Made by a program: the position numbers and the translations under genes. The notes beneath the pieces are model-generated. The model made no database searches, was not told the DNA's origin, and was given only the letters and a program-made list of their open reading frames with translations. Source: Cyclobacterium amurskyense (lineage in GTDB: Bacteria; Bacteroidota; Bacteroidia; Cytophagales; Cyclobacteriaceae). From it: a stretch of 64,000 bases of DNA. Positions 8,342-17,349 of this stretch are shown piece by piece. Where the stretch lies: positions 1,054,001 to 1,118,000 of the forward strand of contig NZ_CP012040.1 in NCBI RefSeq assembly GCF_001050135.1, written 5' to 3'. How positions within the stretch are numbered: position 1 is the stretch's first letter; every line of letters starts with the position of its first letter.

Positions 8342-9018
8342 TAAATCTCAGGGTTTGACTTCAAAAATTGCTTGTACAGGTATCGCATAGAGGGATAGGA
8401 ATTGATTAATGCGGTTTTGGCTTCTTGATGTTTCAACCATTTGATATCCATAATACCTTCCTCAACCTGAGGCTTCATTTTCGTATCATTGGTACACTTC
8501 ATATTGTACCAATAGGTTTTCTTCAGAATACTCTTCCTGTTTTGGGTATAAGTGTGCCAGGTAATGCAGATGGGCTTGTTTAGCTTTACTTTTACATTAC
8601 ATTCTTCCTCAACTTCTCTTACGGCACATCCCTCAGGGGTTTCTTTCTTTTCGAATTTCCCTTTTGGCAAATCCCACTTACCTAGCCTGAAAATAAAAAG
8701 CACTTTATCCTCTTTAGTGACCACACCACCGGCAGCTTTTATAATTACAAATCGGCTCTTTATAAACTTTTTTAACATGGATTTCTCATCCGTCACAAGC
8801 GTTACACTGTCCAAATTTTTCAGTTTCCTGGTTCGCAGGAGATAAAGCAATTGAACGATGATGTCTTTGGAGGGATTTTTTATCAGCACATCATCATGGA
8901 AATCAGCTGAGGCTGGCAATTCTACGGGGTTGTCATAAACGCATTCGAATGATTTTTTAGGTAAAAAATCTTTGGTGGCCACAAGATCCAGTGGCTTATC
9001 GTTGACGAAGATCTTCAT
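8329..9018 (-). CDS. Nudix domain protein
   Basis: A 229-residue protein starting at ATG 9018; the open frame runs further upstream, but that part would overlap the divergent pyrE start. Residues 1-90 are an unassigned N-terminal region starting MKIFVNDKPL. The Nudix domain follows with the box LPKGKFEKKETPEG then REVEEECNV: G, first E and REUxEE are intact, while the glycine after EE is asparagine. It resembles the Bacteroidetes Nudix proteins encoded next to pyrE; the substrate is unknown. The gene shares an 83-base intergenic space with pyrE and overlaps coaD at its end. Confidence 0.83.
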   Translation of the reverse strand: MKIFVNDKPLDLVATKDFLPKKSFECVYDNPVELPASADFHDDVLIKNPSKDIIVQLLYLLRTRKLKNLDSVTLVTDEKSMLKKFIKSRFVIIKAAGGVVTKEDKVLFIFRLGKWDLPKGKFEKKETPEGCAVREVEEECNVKVKLNKPICITWHTYTQNRKSILKKTYWYNMKCTNDTKMKPQVEEGIMDIKWLKHQEAKTALINSYPSMRYLYKQFLKSNPEIYQTL

Positions 9019-9101
9019 AAACAAATCTAATTTTTTTAAAATTGCATTTTTTTTCCAGCGTGCACAACCCTGAGTAAATTTTAAATGGTTAAATTTATCC
9101 C

Positions 9102-9746
9102 ATGGAAATTTATGATCAAAGCACCGCTTCTCAAATTGCAAAAAAGCTTCTTGAAATAAAGGCCATCAAACTGTCGCCTAAGGATCCTTTCACCTGGGCA
9201 TCTGGATGGAAGTCACCAATATATTGTGACAACAGGCTATCGCTTTCTTACCCCGAAGTCAGAAAGTTTATTCAGGAAAAACTTACAAGTGTAATCCGAA
9301 CTCACTTTTTAAATATTGAAGCCATAGCAGGAGTCGCCACTGCAGGCATTCCACAGGGGGTATTGATTGCCGATAAGCTCGACGTCCCTTTTGTCTATGT
9401 TCGTTCCAAAGCTAAAGGCCATGGGATGGAAAACATGATTGAAGGGAAAATCACTCCCGGACAAAAAGTTGTCGTTGTTGAAGACCTTGTCTCTACAGGA
9501 GGAAGTTCACTTAAAGCCGTCAATGATTTGCGAGCAGCAGGGTTTGAGGTCTTAGGTATGGTTGCCATTTTCACCTATGGTTTTGAGATTTCAGACCTTA
9601 ATTTCGAAAAGGAAGATGTCAAACTCTATTGCCTTAGCGATTATAGTTCCTTACTACCTCAAGCACTAGAACAAGGATATGTGTCTGAAGAAGACATGAA
9701 CACCTTGGCCGATTGGAGAAAGGGCCCTGATACCTGGAACCCGTAA
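9102..9746 (+). CDS. pyrE: Orotate phosphoribosyltransferase
   Basis: A 214-residue PyrE, converting orotate and PRPP to orotidine 5'-phosphate in pyrimidine synthesis. The PRPP-binding motif VVVVEDLVSTGGSS lies around residues 126-139, and the flexible catalytic loop region RSKAKGHGMENMIEG is recognisable. DPFTWASGWKSPIYCDNR near the N-terminus is typical of the family. Length is normal. It is divergent from the Nudix gene and followed by a long palindromic structure shared with the convergent TIGR02757 gene. Confidence 0.95.
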   Translation: MEIYDQSTASQIAKKLLEIKAIKLSPKDPFTWASGWKSPIYCDNRLSLSYPEVRKFIQEKLTSVIRTHFLNIEAIAGVATAGIPQGVLIADKLDVPFVYVRSKAKGHGMENMIEGKITPGQKVVVVEDLVSTGGSSLKAVNDLRAAGFEVLGMVAIFTYGFEISDLNFEKEDVKLYCLSDYSSLLPQALEQGYVSEEDMNTLADWRKGPDTWNP

Positions 9747-9773
9747 TTTATAAGGGGACTACTGAATTGACAC

Positions 9774-9879
9774 AAAGAATTCTGTCAGTAAATGACCCTT
9801 TGTAAAAGCCGGGAATTGGAGAAATCTTATCTAAACTCCTGGCTAAATTATAGTCATTTACTTTAGCGCAGAATTCTTT
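9774..9879. terminator. Long tiered palindrome, probable bidirectional terminator
   Basis: The outer stem pairs AAAGAATTCTG (9774-9784) with CAGAATTCTTT (9869-9879). The second stem pairs AGTAAATGAC (9787-9796) with GTCATTTACT (9853-9862). An inner AGCC...GGAG with CTCC...GGCT region caps it. The right arm covers the last codons and stop of the reverse TIGR02757 gene (ends 9858), so the left arm looks like an inverted copy of that gene's 3' end. Confidence 0.65.
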
Positions 9880-10643
9880 TCATTTTGTAGCACTCCAAGT
9901 CCAAACAAGGCAAAATCATATTTAACAGGGTCCGTAGCATCAAAAATGCGAAGGTTCTTTGTCAGTCCCATTGCTGTCTGCCAGTCAGTTTGCTTTCTTT
10001 TAATTAAGCCAAGGGATCGACCTATTCGGTCCACATGCAGGTCACAGGGGCAAACTAACTGGGAAGGAGAAATCTTGTTCCAAATACCAAAATCAACTCC
10101 TTTGTCATCTTTTCTCACCATCCACCTCAGAAACATATTAATCCTTTTGCAGGCTGATTTCTTTTTGGGAGTAGCCACATGCTTACGAGTTCTGCGTGGA
10201 GCTAGATCGGATTGAAAAAAATAATCATGAAAATTGGAGAGCAATAATTCCATGACATCAATATCAGTAGAGTAACCTCGAGTGAATGCCCCTTCCAGAC
10301 TAAGATTGTCTTTATAATACCTCGAAAAAAAATCGATGAAATACAAGGTATCCAAATCATTGAAAGTTCTATGCTTGAACCGCATCAACTGCTTAAGCTC
10401 TTGCTCAGAGTGATTTAAAACAAAATCATGAGGACTATTCCCCATCATGTCCATCAACTCCAGACTTTTATTGATAATGGTTTTTCTTTGCCCCCAGGCA
10501 AGGACAGCAGCAAAAAAACCTGAAATTTCAATGTCTTGCTGTTTTACAAATCGATGAGGAATAGAAACTGGGTCGTTCTCTATAAATGAAGGTTGGTTAA
10601 AAAGGCTAACTTTTTCATCGAGAAACTCCTTTAAATCATCCAT
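9858..10643 (-). CDS. TIGR02757 (DUF2400) family protein
   Basis: A 261-residue protein matching the TIGR02757/DUF2400 family: PHRFVKQQDIEISGFFAAVLAWGQRKTI near the N-terminus, NMFLRWMVRKDDKGVDFGIW in the middle, and CDLHVDRIGRSLGLIKRK near residue 200. The family is thought to be related to helix-hairpin-helix DNA glycosylases, but no activity is established. The start overlaps the upstream reverse gene by 8 bases, indicating coupling. Its last codons form the right arm of the palindrome at 9774-9879. Confidence 0.85.
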   Translation of the reverse strand: MDDLKEFLDEKVSLFNQPSFIENDPVSIPHRFVKQQDIEISGFFAAVLAWGQRKTIINKSLELMDMMGNSPHDFVLNHSEQELKQLMRFKHRTFNDLDTLYFIDFFSRYYKDNLSLEGAFTRGYSTDIDVMELLLSNFHDYFFQSDLAPRRTRKHVATPKKKSACKRINMFLRWMVRKDDKGVDFGIWNKISPSQLVCPCDLHVDRIGRSLGLIKRKQTDWQTAMGLTKNLRIFDATDPVKYDFALFGLGVLQNEKNSALK

Positions 10644-11196
10644 CCGATAGTGCTACTTTTACTTCCCCGCCTTGGGTTCCATCAAACCATTTAAGCAATA
10701 AAAACTGTTCGTCTTGCTCTGCAATATGCCAATCAAAGCACTTGATATTTGCCAAACTAGTAAGTTTGTCTTCTTCCGGCTTATACAAGCAAATATCAAA
10801 ATCAGGAATATTCGCCAATTCGGTGGTATTCCATCTTTCAAGCAACCAGCCTTCTTTCAGGATAATGATTCGTTTTCCGAAAACATCATCTTCTATAACT
10901 GAAGGAATACCATCTGTACGACGTATATGGTAGCACTCTGGACCAAAAATAATCTGTTTATGCAGTTTTCCTTCAATCAAATTAGACTCATCAGTTAACA
11001 AAGCCCATTCTGATTTATTTTGTATTTTGGGTGTAGACCCACTGAATTTGGTTAAAAACGAAGAAACCCACGAAAAGAAATAGGTTATACCGACGAACAA
11101 TAGCCCAAAAGTAGCCAGAATTGGATAGGTCAATACAAAAATAGCATTCCAAATAAATTTGAAAAACCTATGGAAGAAAAGTTCAATTGAATTCAT
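10636..11196 (-). CDS. Hypothetical membrane-anchored protein
   Basis: I do not recognise this 186-residue protein. Residues 13-50 form one or two hydrophobic segments, followed by a soluble C-terminal part rich in beta-type sequence with several tryptophans. No catalytic motif is evident. It is co-transcribed with the TIGR02757 gene (8-base overlap). A near-consensus Bacteroidetes promoter lies immediately upstream at 11216-11247, so it is probably the first gene of a two-gene operon. Confidence 0.62.
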   Translation of the reverse strand: MNSIELFFHRFFKFIWNAIFVLTYPILATFGLLFVGITYFFSWVSSFLTKFSGSTPKIQNKSEWALLTDESNLIEGKLHKQIIFGPECYHIRRTDGIPSVIEDDVFGKRIIILKEGWLLERWNTTELANIPDFDICLYKPEEDKLTSLANIKCFDWHIAEQDEQFLLLKWFDGTQGGEVKVALSDG

Positions 11197-11215
11197 TTAC
11201 TAACTAATACAATTT

Positions 11216-11247
11216 CAAAATTAAGGCAAATTAATCAAACAAACAAA
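11216..11247 (-). promoter_or_regulatory. Bacteroidetes-type promoter for the reverse hypothetical gene
   Basis: Reading the reverse strand, TTTG (11247-11244) is followed after 20 bases by TAATTTTG (11223-11216), matching the TTTG-N19-21-TAnnTTTG consensus of the Bacteroidetes primary sigma factor. Predicted transcription would begin roughly 15 bases before the ATG at 11196. Confidence 0.55.
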
Positions 11248-11314
11248 ATTCAACTTTTCCTTAACAATACTCACACCCATCAGGATAATGCCTGACATTG
11301 TCAACTGATTTACC

Positions 11315-11322
11315 TACCTTTG
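11315..11322 (+). promoter_or_regulatory. Candidate -7 box for prfC
   Basis: TACCTTTG matches the TAnnTTTG -7 consensus and lies 23 bases before the prfC ATG. No good TTTG -33 element is present at the usual spacing, so support is partial. Confidence 0.45.
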
Positions 11323-11345
11323 CAGGCTGAAAACACCTAAGCACC

Positions 11346-12926
11346 ATGACCCTAACTCAAGAGATAGCGAAAAGAAAGACTTTTGGAATTATAGCTCACC
11401 CTGATGCAGGAAAAACCACATTAACAGAAAAGATGCTGCTTTTTGGTGGTGCAATCAAAACAGCAGGGGCGGTAAAATCAAATAAAATAGATACGGCCAC
11501 CAAATCCGATTGGATGGAGATCGAGAAACAGAGAGGAATATCTGTTGCCACATCTGTGATGGGGTTTGAATACAAAGGGCAGAAAATAAACCTCCTAGAT
11601 ACACCTGGTCACCAAGATTTTGCTGAAGACACTTACCGTACGCTCACAGCGGTGGATTCTGTTATCATGGTTATTGACTGTGTGAAAGGAGTGGAAATTC
11701 AAACAGAAAAATTAATGGAAGTATGCAGGATGAGAAACACACCTGTAATTTGCTTTATTAATAAACTAGATAGAGAAGGACGTGATCCTTATGATTTACT
11801 GGATGAGGTAGAAACTAAATTAAACATTCAGGTAAGACCGCTCTCCTGGCCCATTTCTATGGGGAAATCTTTTAAAGGTGTTTACAACCTATATGACAAA
11901 CAATTGAACCTGTTTACACCTAGTCAACGAAAGGTTAGTGATGACAGGGTTGTCATAGAAGACCTAAGTTCCAAGAAACTAGACGAAAGAATAGGGTCTA
12001 GTTTGGCCGATCAGCTAAGGGAAGATGTGGAATTAATTGAAGGGGTATATCCAGATTTTAATCCTAAGGAATACCTAGAAGGAACTGTTGCTCCGGTATT
12101 TTTCGGCTCTGCAGTGAACAATTTTGGGGTAAAGGAAATGTTGGATACATTTATTCAAATAGCTCCCGGGCCAAAAAGCCGGCAGACTGAAGAACGTGAG
12201 GTAAAACCAGATGAGGATCACTTCAGCGGGTTTATTTTCAAGATTCACGCCAATATGGACCCCAAACATAGAAACCGTATCGCTTTTTTACGTATATGTT
12301 CAGGGACCTTTCAAAGGAACAAGCCTTATAACCATGTAAGAGGAACAAAACCGCTTCGCTTTTCTAATGTAACATCCTTTATGGCTCAGGACAAAGAAAT
12401 AATTGAGGAAGCATTCCCTGGTGATATCGTTGGGCTTTACGACACTGGAAATTTAAAAATCGGAGACAGTATAACTGATGGTGAGAACCTAAACTTCAAA
12501 GGTATCCCTAGCTTTTCCCCGGAGATTTTCAGGGAGGTAGTAAACAAGGATGCCATGAAAACCAAGCAACTAGAAAAAGGCTTGCAACAATTAATGGAAG
12601 AAGGAGTGGCACAACTCTTTACCTTTGAGATAGGGTCTAGAAAAGTTGTAGGTACTGTAGGTCAACTTCAGTTTGAAGTAATTAAATTCAGACTCAAAAA
12701 TGAATACAATGCCACTGCTGATTTTGTCCCTATGAACCTGCATAAGGCTTGCTGGATCACCAGTAATGACAAAAAGAAATTGGATGAATTTATCCGTTCT
12801 AAGCAAAGGCATATTGCAAAAGATAGAAACGGAAAATTAGTATTCATGGCAGAGAGTAAGGCTTGGTTACAAATGGTTCAGGACAATTTTCCTGAAATTG
12901 AATTCCACAACACATCAGAATATTAA
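11346..12926 (+). CDS. prfC: Peptide chain release factor 3
   Basis: A 526-residue translational GTPase, RF3, which recycles RF1/RF2 from the ribosome after termination. The G1 motif is AHPDAGKTT at residues 17-25, the switch region contains KQRGISVATS, the G3 motif is DTPGHQDF and the G4 motif is NKLDREG. The RF3-type C-terminus (VGTVGQLQFEVIKFRLKNEY) distinguishes it from EF-G and LepA. Length is normal (E. coli 529). It starts a forward run with the RluA-like and TraB-like genes, 23 bases apart. The RF2 gene is in the same window at 57 kb. Confidence 0.95.
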   Translation: MTLTQEIAKRKTFGIIAHPDAGKTTLTEKMLLFGGAIKTAGAVKSNKIDTATKSDWMEIEKQRGISVATSVMGFEYKGQKINLLDTPGHQDFAEDTYRTLTAVDSVIMVIDCVKGVEIQTEKLMEVCRMRNTPVICFINKLDREGRDPYDLLDEVETKLNIQVRPLSWPISMGKSFKGVYNLYDKQLNLFTPSQRKVSDDRVVIEDLSSKKLDERIGSSLADQLREDVELIEGVYPDFNPKEYLEGTVAPVFFGSAVNNFGVKEMLDTFIQIAPGPKSRQTEEREVKPDEDHFSGFIFKIHANMDPKHRNRIAFLRICSGTFQRNKPYNHVRGTKPLRFSNVTSFMAQDKEIIEEAFPGDIVGLYDTGNLKIGDSITDGENLNFKGIPSFSPEIFREVVNKDAMKTKQLEKGLQQLMEEGVAQLFTFEIGSRKVVGTVGQLQFEVIKFRLKNEYNATADFVPMNLHKACWITSNDKKKLDEFIRSKQRHIAKDRNGKLVFMAESKAWLQMVQDNFPEIEFHNTSEY

Positions 12927-12949
12927 TCTTTTATCAAACCTGAGAAAAA

Positions 12950-13681
12950 ATGAAAAAACCATTTAATGTAATATTTGAAGACAATCATCTTTTGGTTGTT
13001 AACAAATCTGCTGGGATATTGGTACAGGGAGATAAAACCGGAGATAAAACTCTTACCGATCTTTGTAAAACCTATATAGCAAATAAATACAATAAACCTG
13101 GTGCAGTTTTCTTGCATCCAGTCCATAGACTTGACAGACCAGTTAGTGGTGTGGTGGTTTTTGCCAGAACCTCCAAAGCATTGGAAAGGATGACTGCCTT
13201 GTTCAGGAAAAGAGAAGTTCACAAAGTTTACTGGGCCTTGGTAAAAAGAAAGCCAAGAGAAGAAACAGGTAAATTGACACATTGGCTGGTGAAAAATCCT
13301 GAAAAAAACGTTACAACAGCTTATGACAAGGAAGTTCCAGAGTCCAAAAAATCTGAAATGACCTATAAAAGGCTAGGCAAATTAAACGACCATTGGTTAC
13401 TAGAACTTCGCCCAGTCACAGGTAGACCACACCAATTGCGTGTGCAATTAGCCTCCATGGACTGCCCTATTAGAGGAGATGTCAAATATGGCTTTCCAAA
13501 ACCAAATCCTGATGCAAGTATTAACTTACATGCATTTCATTTGGTATTTATTCACCCCATTAAGAAAGAGAAATTATTCCTGAGAGCAGCCTTGCCTGAG
13601 GAACCATTTTGGGAGCAATTTCTGGAATTTGAAAACATAAAGTCAAGTGACCGCCATTTGGATAAAACATTTAGCGGCTAA
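12950..13681 (+). CDS. RluA-family pseudouridine synthase
   Basis: A 243-residue pseudouridine synthase of the RluA family, isomerising specific uridines in RNA. Catalytic Asp62 lies in HRLDRPVSG, with the second family motif ELRPVTGRPHQLRVQLA around residues 154-170. There is no N-terminal S4 domain, so it is a short RluA/RluC-like form; the target uridine cannot be inferred. It lies between prfC (23-base gap) and the TraB-like gene (14-base gap). Confidence 0.88.
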   Translation: MKKPFNVIFEDNHLLVVNKSAGILVQGDKTGDKTLTDLCKTYIANKYNKPGAVFLHPVHRLDRPVSGVVVFARTSKALERMTALFRKREVHKVYWALVKRKPREETGKLTHWLVKNPEKNVTTAYDKEVPESKKSEMTYKRLGKLNDHWLLELRPVTGRPHQLRVQLASMDCPIRGDVKYGFPKPNPDASINLHAFHLVFIHPIKKEKLFLRAALPEEPFWEQFLEFENIKSSDRHLDKTFSG

Positions 13682-13695
13682 AAATTACACGTAAA

Positions 13696-14553
13696 ATGTT
13701 AAAGAGAGCTTTCATCATTTGGCTGTTTTTACTAGGATCTTTAACTGCATTTGGACAAGAAGAAGAGGGTGTTTTTTGGGAGATCGTAAGTCAAGATAAT
13801 CCTCAGCCCTCTTATCTTTTTGGTACCATACACCTTATTTGTGAAGAAGATTTCAATATAAATGACCAGGTAACTAGCGCATTATCCAAAACTGATGTGC
13901 TTGTACTTGAAATCGACATGGATGACCCTCATTTGCAATCAGTAATGAGAGCCAACTTATTCAATAAAGATGGACAAAAAATCAACGACTTTTTAAACAA
14001 AGAGGAATACGAAGACATTCGAACTTTTTTAAAAGAAAGGACAGGTATGGATCTTGACATGTTACAGGAAATGCGTCCTATGATATTGATGTCCTTGCTT
14101 TATAACAACTTCTTGGAATGTGAAACCAAGTCTTTTGAGAATGAGCTAATGCTTCTTGCCAAAGAGGAAAATGTAGAAGTAGCAGGACTTGAGACTGTAG
14201 AAAACCAGATGTCTCTTTTTGACCTTATCCCACTTGAAGACCAATATGAGAGTTTTTACACCTACATTAATGACATAGAAAAAGGACAGGAAGAGTTTAG
14301 ACTACTTATTGAAGCTTATAAACATGAGAAAATAAGCGAACTTTTTGAGATGGTTTCTGAAAGCCCTGAATACAAAGATTATCAAGACATCTTGCTTGCT
14401 GACAGGAATAAAAACTGGGTAGCACCTATGGAAAAAATCATGAAAGACAGCAGTGCCTTCTTTGCTGTTGGAGCGGGCCATCTTGCTGGTCCAGAGGGCC
14501 TAATTAATCTCTTAAAAAGAGAAGGGTACGAAGTGAATAGGATTCACCTATAA
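13696..14553 (+). CDS. TraB/GumN family protein, secreted
   Basis: A 285-residue protein with a signal peptide (WLFLLGSLTAFGQ) and a TraB/GumN domain. Diagnostic segments are SYLFGTIHLI near residue 36, the LEIDMDDP stretch, and the C-terminal FFAVGAGHLAGPEGLINLLKREGY. The family includes Tiki-type metalloproteases; the paired GTIH and GAGH motifs are the likely metal-binding sites. The bacterial role is unknown. Its 3' end overlaps the convergent VTT gene by 10 bases. Confidence 0.85.
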   Translation: MLKRAFIIWLFLLGSLTAFGQEEEGVFWEIVSQDNPQPSYLFGTIHLICEEDFNINDQVTSALSKTDVLVLEIDMDDPHLQSVMRANLFNKDGQKINDFLNKEEYEDIRTFLKERTGMDLDMLQEMRPMILMSLLYNNFLECETKSFENELMLLAKEENVEVAGLETVENQMSLFDLIPLEDQYESFYTYINDIEKGQEEFRLLIEAYKHEKISELFEMVSESPEYKDYQDILLADRNKNWVAPMEKIMKDSSAFFAVGAGHLAGPEGLINLLKREGYEVNRIHL

Positions 14554-15269
14554 ACCTCTTTGCTCTCACTTGGCTTGGTAAAAAAGGAATAAATCCCCCA
14601 AAAGCTCACAATCAAAAGACCTGCCACCAATAGATATTGCCATACAGATGCATCGGAAGAAAGGGCTTCTTGTATACTCCCCGCAAAGGCGCCGGTGGAA
14701 AAGGCAAGCAATGTCCTTGGCAACATTCCTAAAAACCCAAACCAGAGCACTCTTTTTAGTCCCGTTTCTAATAGTGCAAAGACTAAATTAGAGATTGCAA
14801 AGGGTATGACTGGGCTAATCCTAATAAAGAAAATAAGCCTTCCCATTTGATTTTTTTTATCATGAATCAGCTTGGCCGCTTTTGGATAAGGATCAAGAAT
14901 CAATTCAAGACTATCTTTTTTCAAAATCTTTCCCAACAAATACCCTACAGCACTTGCCAAAGTATAAGACAAAACCAGATAGGGAAAGGCCTGCCAACCA
15001 AATAAGTAGCCTGTAATTACAGCAAAAAAAGTAGTTGGAATCAAAGCTAAGCCCATCAGGGTAATACCCATAAAACAATAAACAATGGCAACCTTTGGCT
15101 TGATAATTGACAAAATTGTCAATTCAGCCCAATTACTGTAAATCCAGCCACCTAGGGTTAAGGCTCCTATAGTTGGAATAATGCTCACCCATAGGATAGC
15201 CACTAGTAACCAAGGACTTTTGCTATAGATATTTCTAAAATGCTTGAAAATAGGCGGTTTTTTGTCCAT
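14544..15269 (-). CDS. VTT-domain (TVP38/DedA-like) membrane protein
   Basis: A 241-residue polytopic membrane protein. About five hydrophobic segments are seen, with the VTT/SNARE-associated core around residues 70-190: a FFAVITGYLFGWQAFPYLVLSYTLAS-type region and a GRLIFFIRISPVIPFAISN stretch containing the conserved R-x-SP-x-IPF motif. DedA/VTT proteins act in phospholipid scrambling or undecaprenyl-phosphate recycling; the exact role here is unknown. It converges on the TraB-like gene. Confidence 0.83.
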   Translation of the reverse strand: MDKKPPIFKHFRNIYSKSPWLLVAILWVSIIPTIGALTLGGWIYSNWAELTILSIIKPKVAIVYCFMGITLMGLALIPTTFFAVITGYLFGWQAFPYLVLSYTLASAVGYLLGKILKKDSLELILDPYPKAAKLIHDKKNQMGRLIFFIRISPVIPFAISNLVFALLETGLKRVLWFGFLGMLPRTLLAFSTGAFAGSIQEALSSDASVWQYLLVAGLLIVSFWGIYSFFTKPSESKEVYR

Positions 15270-15370
15270 CTTTGGACAAAACTAGAAATATTTCTGACTA
15301 AAAGTTCATCAAATTGAGGCTTTAAATGAGAACATACCTTATTTGATAGAAAAACCATATATATTAACCT

Positions 15371-16519
15371 ATGAAATTTGCTACAAAAGCCATACATGCG
15401 GGAATTAAACCGGATCCAGGCACAGGGGCAATCATGACCCCAATCTTTCAAACCTCCACCTATGTACAAAAATCACCGGGCGATCACAAAGGTTTCGAAT
15501 ACTCAAGAACACAAAATCCTACCAGGCAGGCACTGGAAAACAATCTTGCAGCTCTAGAAAATGGCAATCACGGACTTTGCTTTGCCTCTGGAATGGCTTC
15601 CATAGACTGTATACTTAAATTATTGAAGCCTGGCGATGAAGTCATCAGTACCAATGATCTTTATGGGGGTACTTACAGGATTTTTACAAAGGTTTTCTCG
15701 AAATATGGAATAAAATTCCATTTTGTAAACATGGAAAACCCAGAAAACATCCTTCCTTATATCAACGAAAACACCAAGTTGATTTGGGCCGAAACCCCCA
15801 CCAACCCAATGATGAATATCATTGACATCAAAGCACTTGGTGAGATTGCTAAAAGCAACAAAATCCTCTTTGGAGTTGACAATACTTTTGCCACCCCTTT
15901 TCTTCAGACACCTTTGGACTTGGGCGCGGACCTAGTAATGCACTCTGTAACCAAATACCTTGCAGGTCACTCCGATGTGGTAATGGGAGCCATTGTAGTA
16001 AAAGACAAACAGCTCGCAGAAGATTTGGCCTTCATTCAAAACTCTTGTGGTGCTGTACCTGGTCCACAAGATTGTTTCTTAGTGCTACGAGGCATTAAGA
16101 CTTTGCATCTAAGAATGGAAAGACATTGCCAGAATGGTAAAACAATTGCTGCCTACCTAAAAAATCATCCTAAGGTAGACAAAGTGTTTTGGCCAGGCTT
16201 TGAAGACCACCCAAACCACCAGGTTGCAAAAAATCAAATGAAATATTTTGGAGGTATGATTTCCTTTACCTTAGAGAACAATCAAATTAAGGATGCTATC
16301 AGTGTATTAGAAAACTTTGAAATCTTTGTATTGGCTGAATCTTTAGGAGGAGTGGAATCACTCTGTGGACATCCCGCTACCATGACCCATGCCAGTATCC
16401 CTAAAGCTGAAAGAGAGAAAGTAGGCCTATCGGATTCATTGATTAGGCTAAGTGTAGGAATTGAGGATGCTGAAGACCTTAAAAATGACCTTGCGCAGGC
16501 TTTAAATAAATTAATTTAG
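15371..16519 (+). CDS. Cystathionine gamma-synthase/lyase family PLP enzyme
   Basis: A 382-residue Cys/Met-metabolism PLP enzyme of the trans-sulfuration family. The PLP lysine is Lys195 in SVTKYLAGHSD. Other conserved features are the YSRTQNPTR motif around 44-52, the phosphate-binding FASGMAS (71-77) and ETPTNP (141-146). Sequence alone does not cleanly separate cystathionine gamma-synthase from gamma-lyase or methionine gamma-lyase, so no gene symbol is given. No other methionine or cysteine genes are adjacent. Its 3' end overlaps the convergent gene by 9 bases. Confidence 0.88.
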   Translation: MKFATKAIHAGIKPDPGTGAIMTPIFQTSTYVQKSPGDHKGFEYSRTQNPTRQALENNLAALENGNHGLCFASGMASIDCILKLLKPGDEVISTNDLYGGTYRIFTKVFSKYGIKFHFVNMENPENILPYINENTKLIWAETPTNPMMNIIDIKALGEIAKSNKILFGVDNTFATPFLQTPLDLGADLVMHSVTKYLAGHSDVVMGAIVVKDKQLAEDLAFIQNSCGAVPGPQDCFLVLRGIKTLHLRMERHCQNGKTIAAYLKNHPKVDKVFWPGFEDHPNHQVAKNQMKYFGGMISFTLENNQIKDAISVLENFEIFVLAESLGGVESLCGHPATMTHASIPKAEREKVGLSDSLIRLSVGIEDAEDLKNDLAQALNKLI

Positions 16520-17347
16520 CATTTTAGTGAAGAGATATTGACATCGATTGTCAATATCCTTCGTTAATTCTTTATGATTTTTTTGTAGGAAGGCAAGAAC
16601 CGTTTGGTACTTTTTACTTATATCTTCTTTTTTACCAAGATGACTTCCAAGATGTTGAAGTAACAATTGATTTTTATGCCAATTCACCATCTCCTTAACC
16701 AGAAGGTCAATCTCTTGGTGAACCTTATGGGTGAAAATGGAATTAAGGCCTATTGCCAACCTTATTTTTTCTAAAACAGTTACCTTTTTCAGCCCTTTGT
16801 AAATCTCACTTATGGTTTGGGCATCAAGCCGGGTTTTAGTGCCAAAATTGAAGAATTCAACCTCTTCATTGATGATTTGATTAATGGCAGTATTAATCGA
16901 CAATATGGACATACCTTTAGAATATTGCCAGATATTTCTGTAGAGATCTTCCCACTTTTGTAAAGGTATTGAGAGAATCAGCTCATATACCTCAGAATAA
17001 ACCCTATGTTTATCCGAGGAGATAAGCTTTTCATATTCTGGATAATCGTGTTTATTTGCCTGCATATAGGTTATATAACCATCTTGGATAAACCGAATAT
17101 GCTTTACTTTTCTGAGGTTTTTATGCAACTCCTTAAAGGGGGTGAAAATTCGACCAATTTCACGCTTCTTATTAAAATGTACCCTTTCTAATAATTGGAT
17201 ATAAACCCTAAAAAATTCTAAATGGGATTCAAGCTCTATGGATTTTTTTGATTTTAACTTCTTCGATAATTCCTCAAATAATACCTTACCGGCATCATAG
17301 TGCTTATCAAAAACATGTAAAACCAGAGGTAAGGTAGAAGGTTCCAT
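16511..17347 (-). CDS. Hypothetical helical protein, possibly CHAD-like
   Basis: A 278-residue, lysine- and histidine-rich, all-helical protein without a signal peptide. The FKELHKNLRKVKHIRFIQDGYI segment and the spacing of basic helices resemble CHAD domains, which bind polyphosphate through basic residues. The match is by eye only and may be wrong. It begins 2 bases after the stop of the DUF2027-Smr gene, so the two are almost certainly co-transcribed. Its end overlaps the convergent trans-sulfuration gene. Confidence 0.6.
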   Translation of the reverse strand: MEPSTLPLVLHVFDKHYDAGKVLFEELSKKLKSKKSIELESHLEFFRVYIQLLERVHFNKKREIGRIFTPFKELHKNLRKVKHIRFIQDGYITYMQANKHDYPEYEKLISSDKHRVYSEVYELILSIPLQKWEDLYRNIWQYSKGMSILSINTAINQIINEEVEFFNFGTKTRLDAQTISEIYKGLKKVTVLEKIRLAIGLNSIFTHKVHQEIDLLVKEMVNWHKNQLLLQHLGSHLGKKEDISKKYQTVLAFLQKNHKELTKDIDNRCQYLFTKMLN

Positions 17348-17349
17348 AG

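Noticed and set aside
9019..9141. Extension of the reverse Nudix gene to 9141
   Set aside because: This part overlaps the divergent pyrE start and shows no Nudix-family features; ATG 9018 is a normal start.
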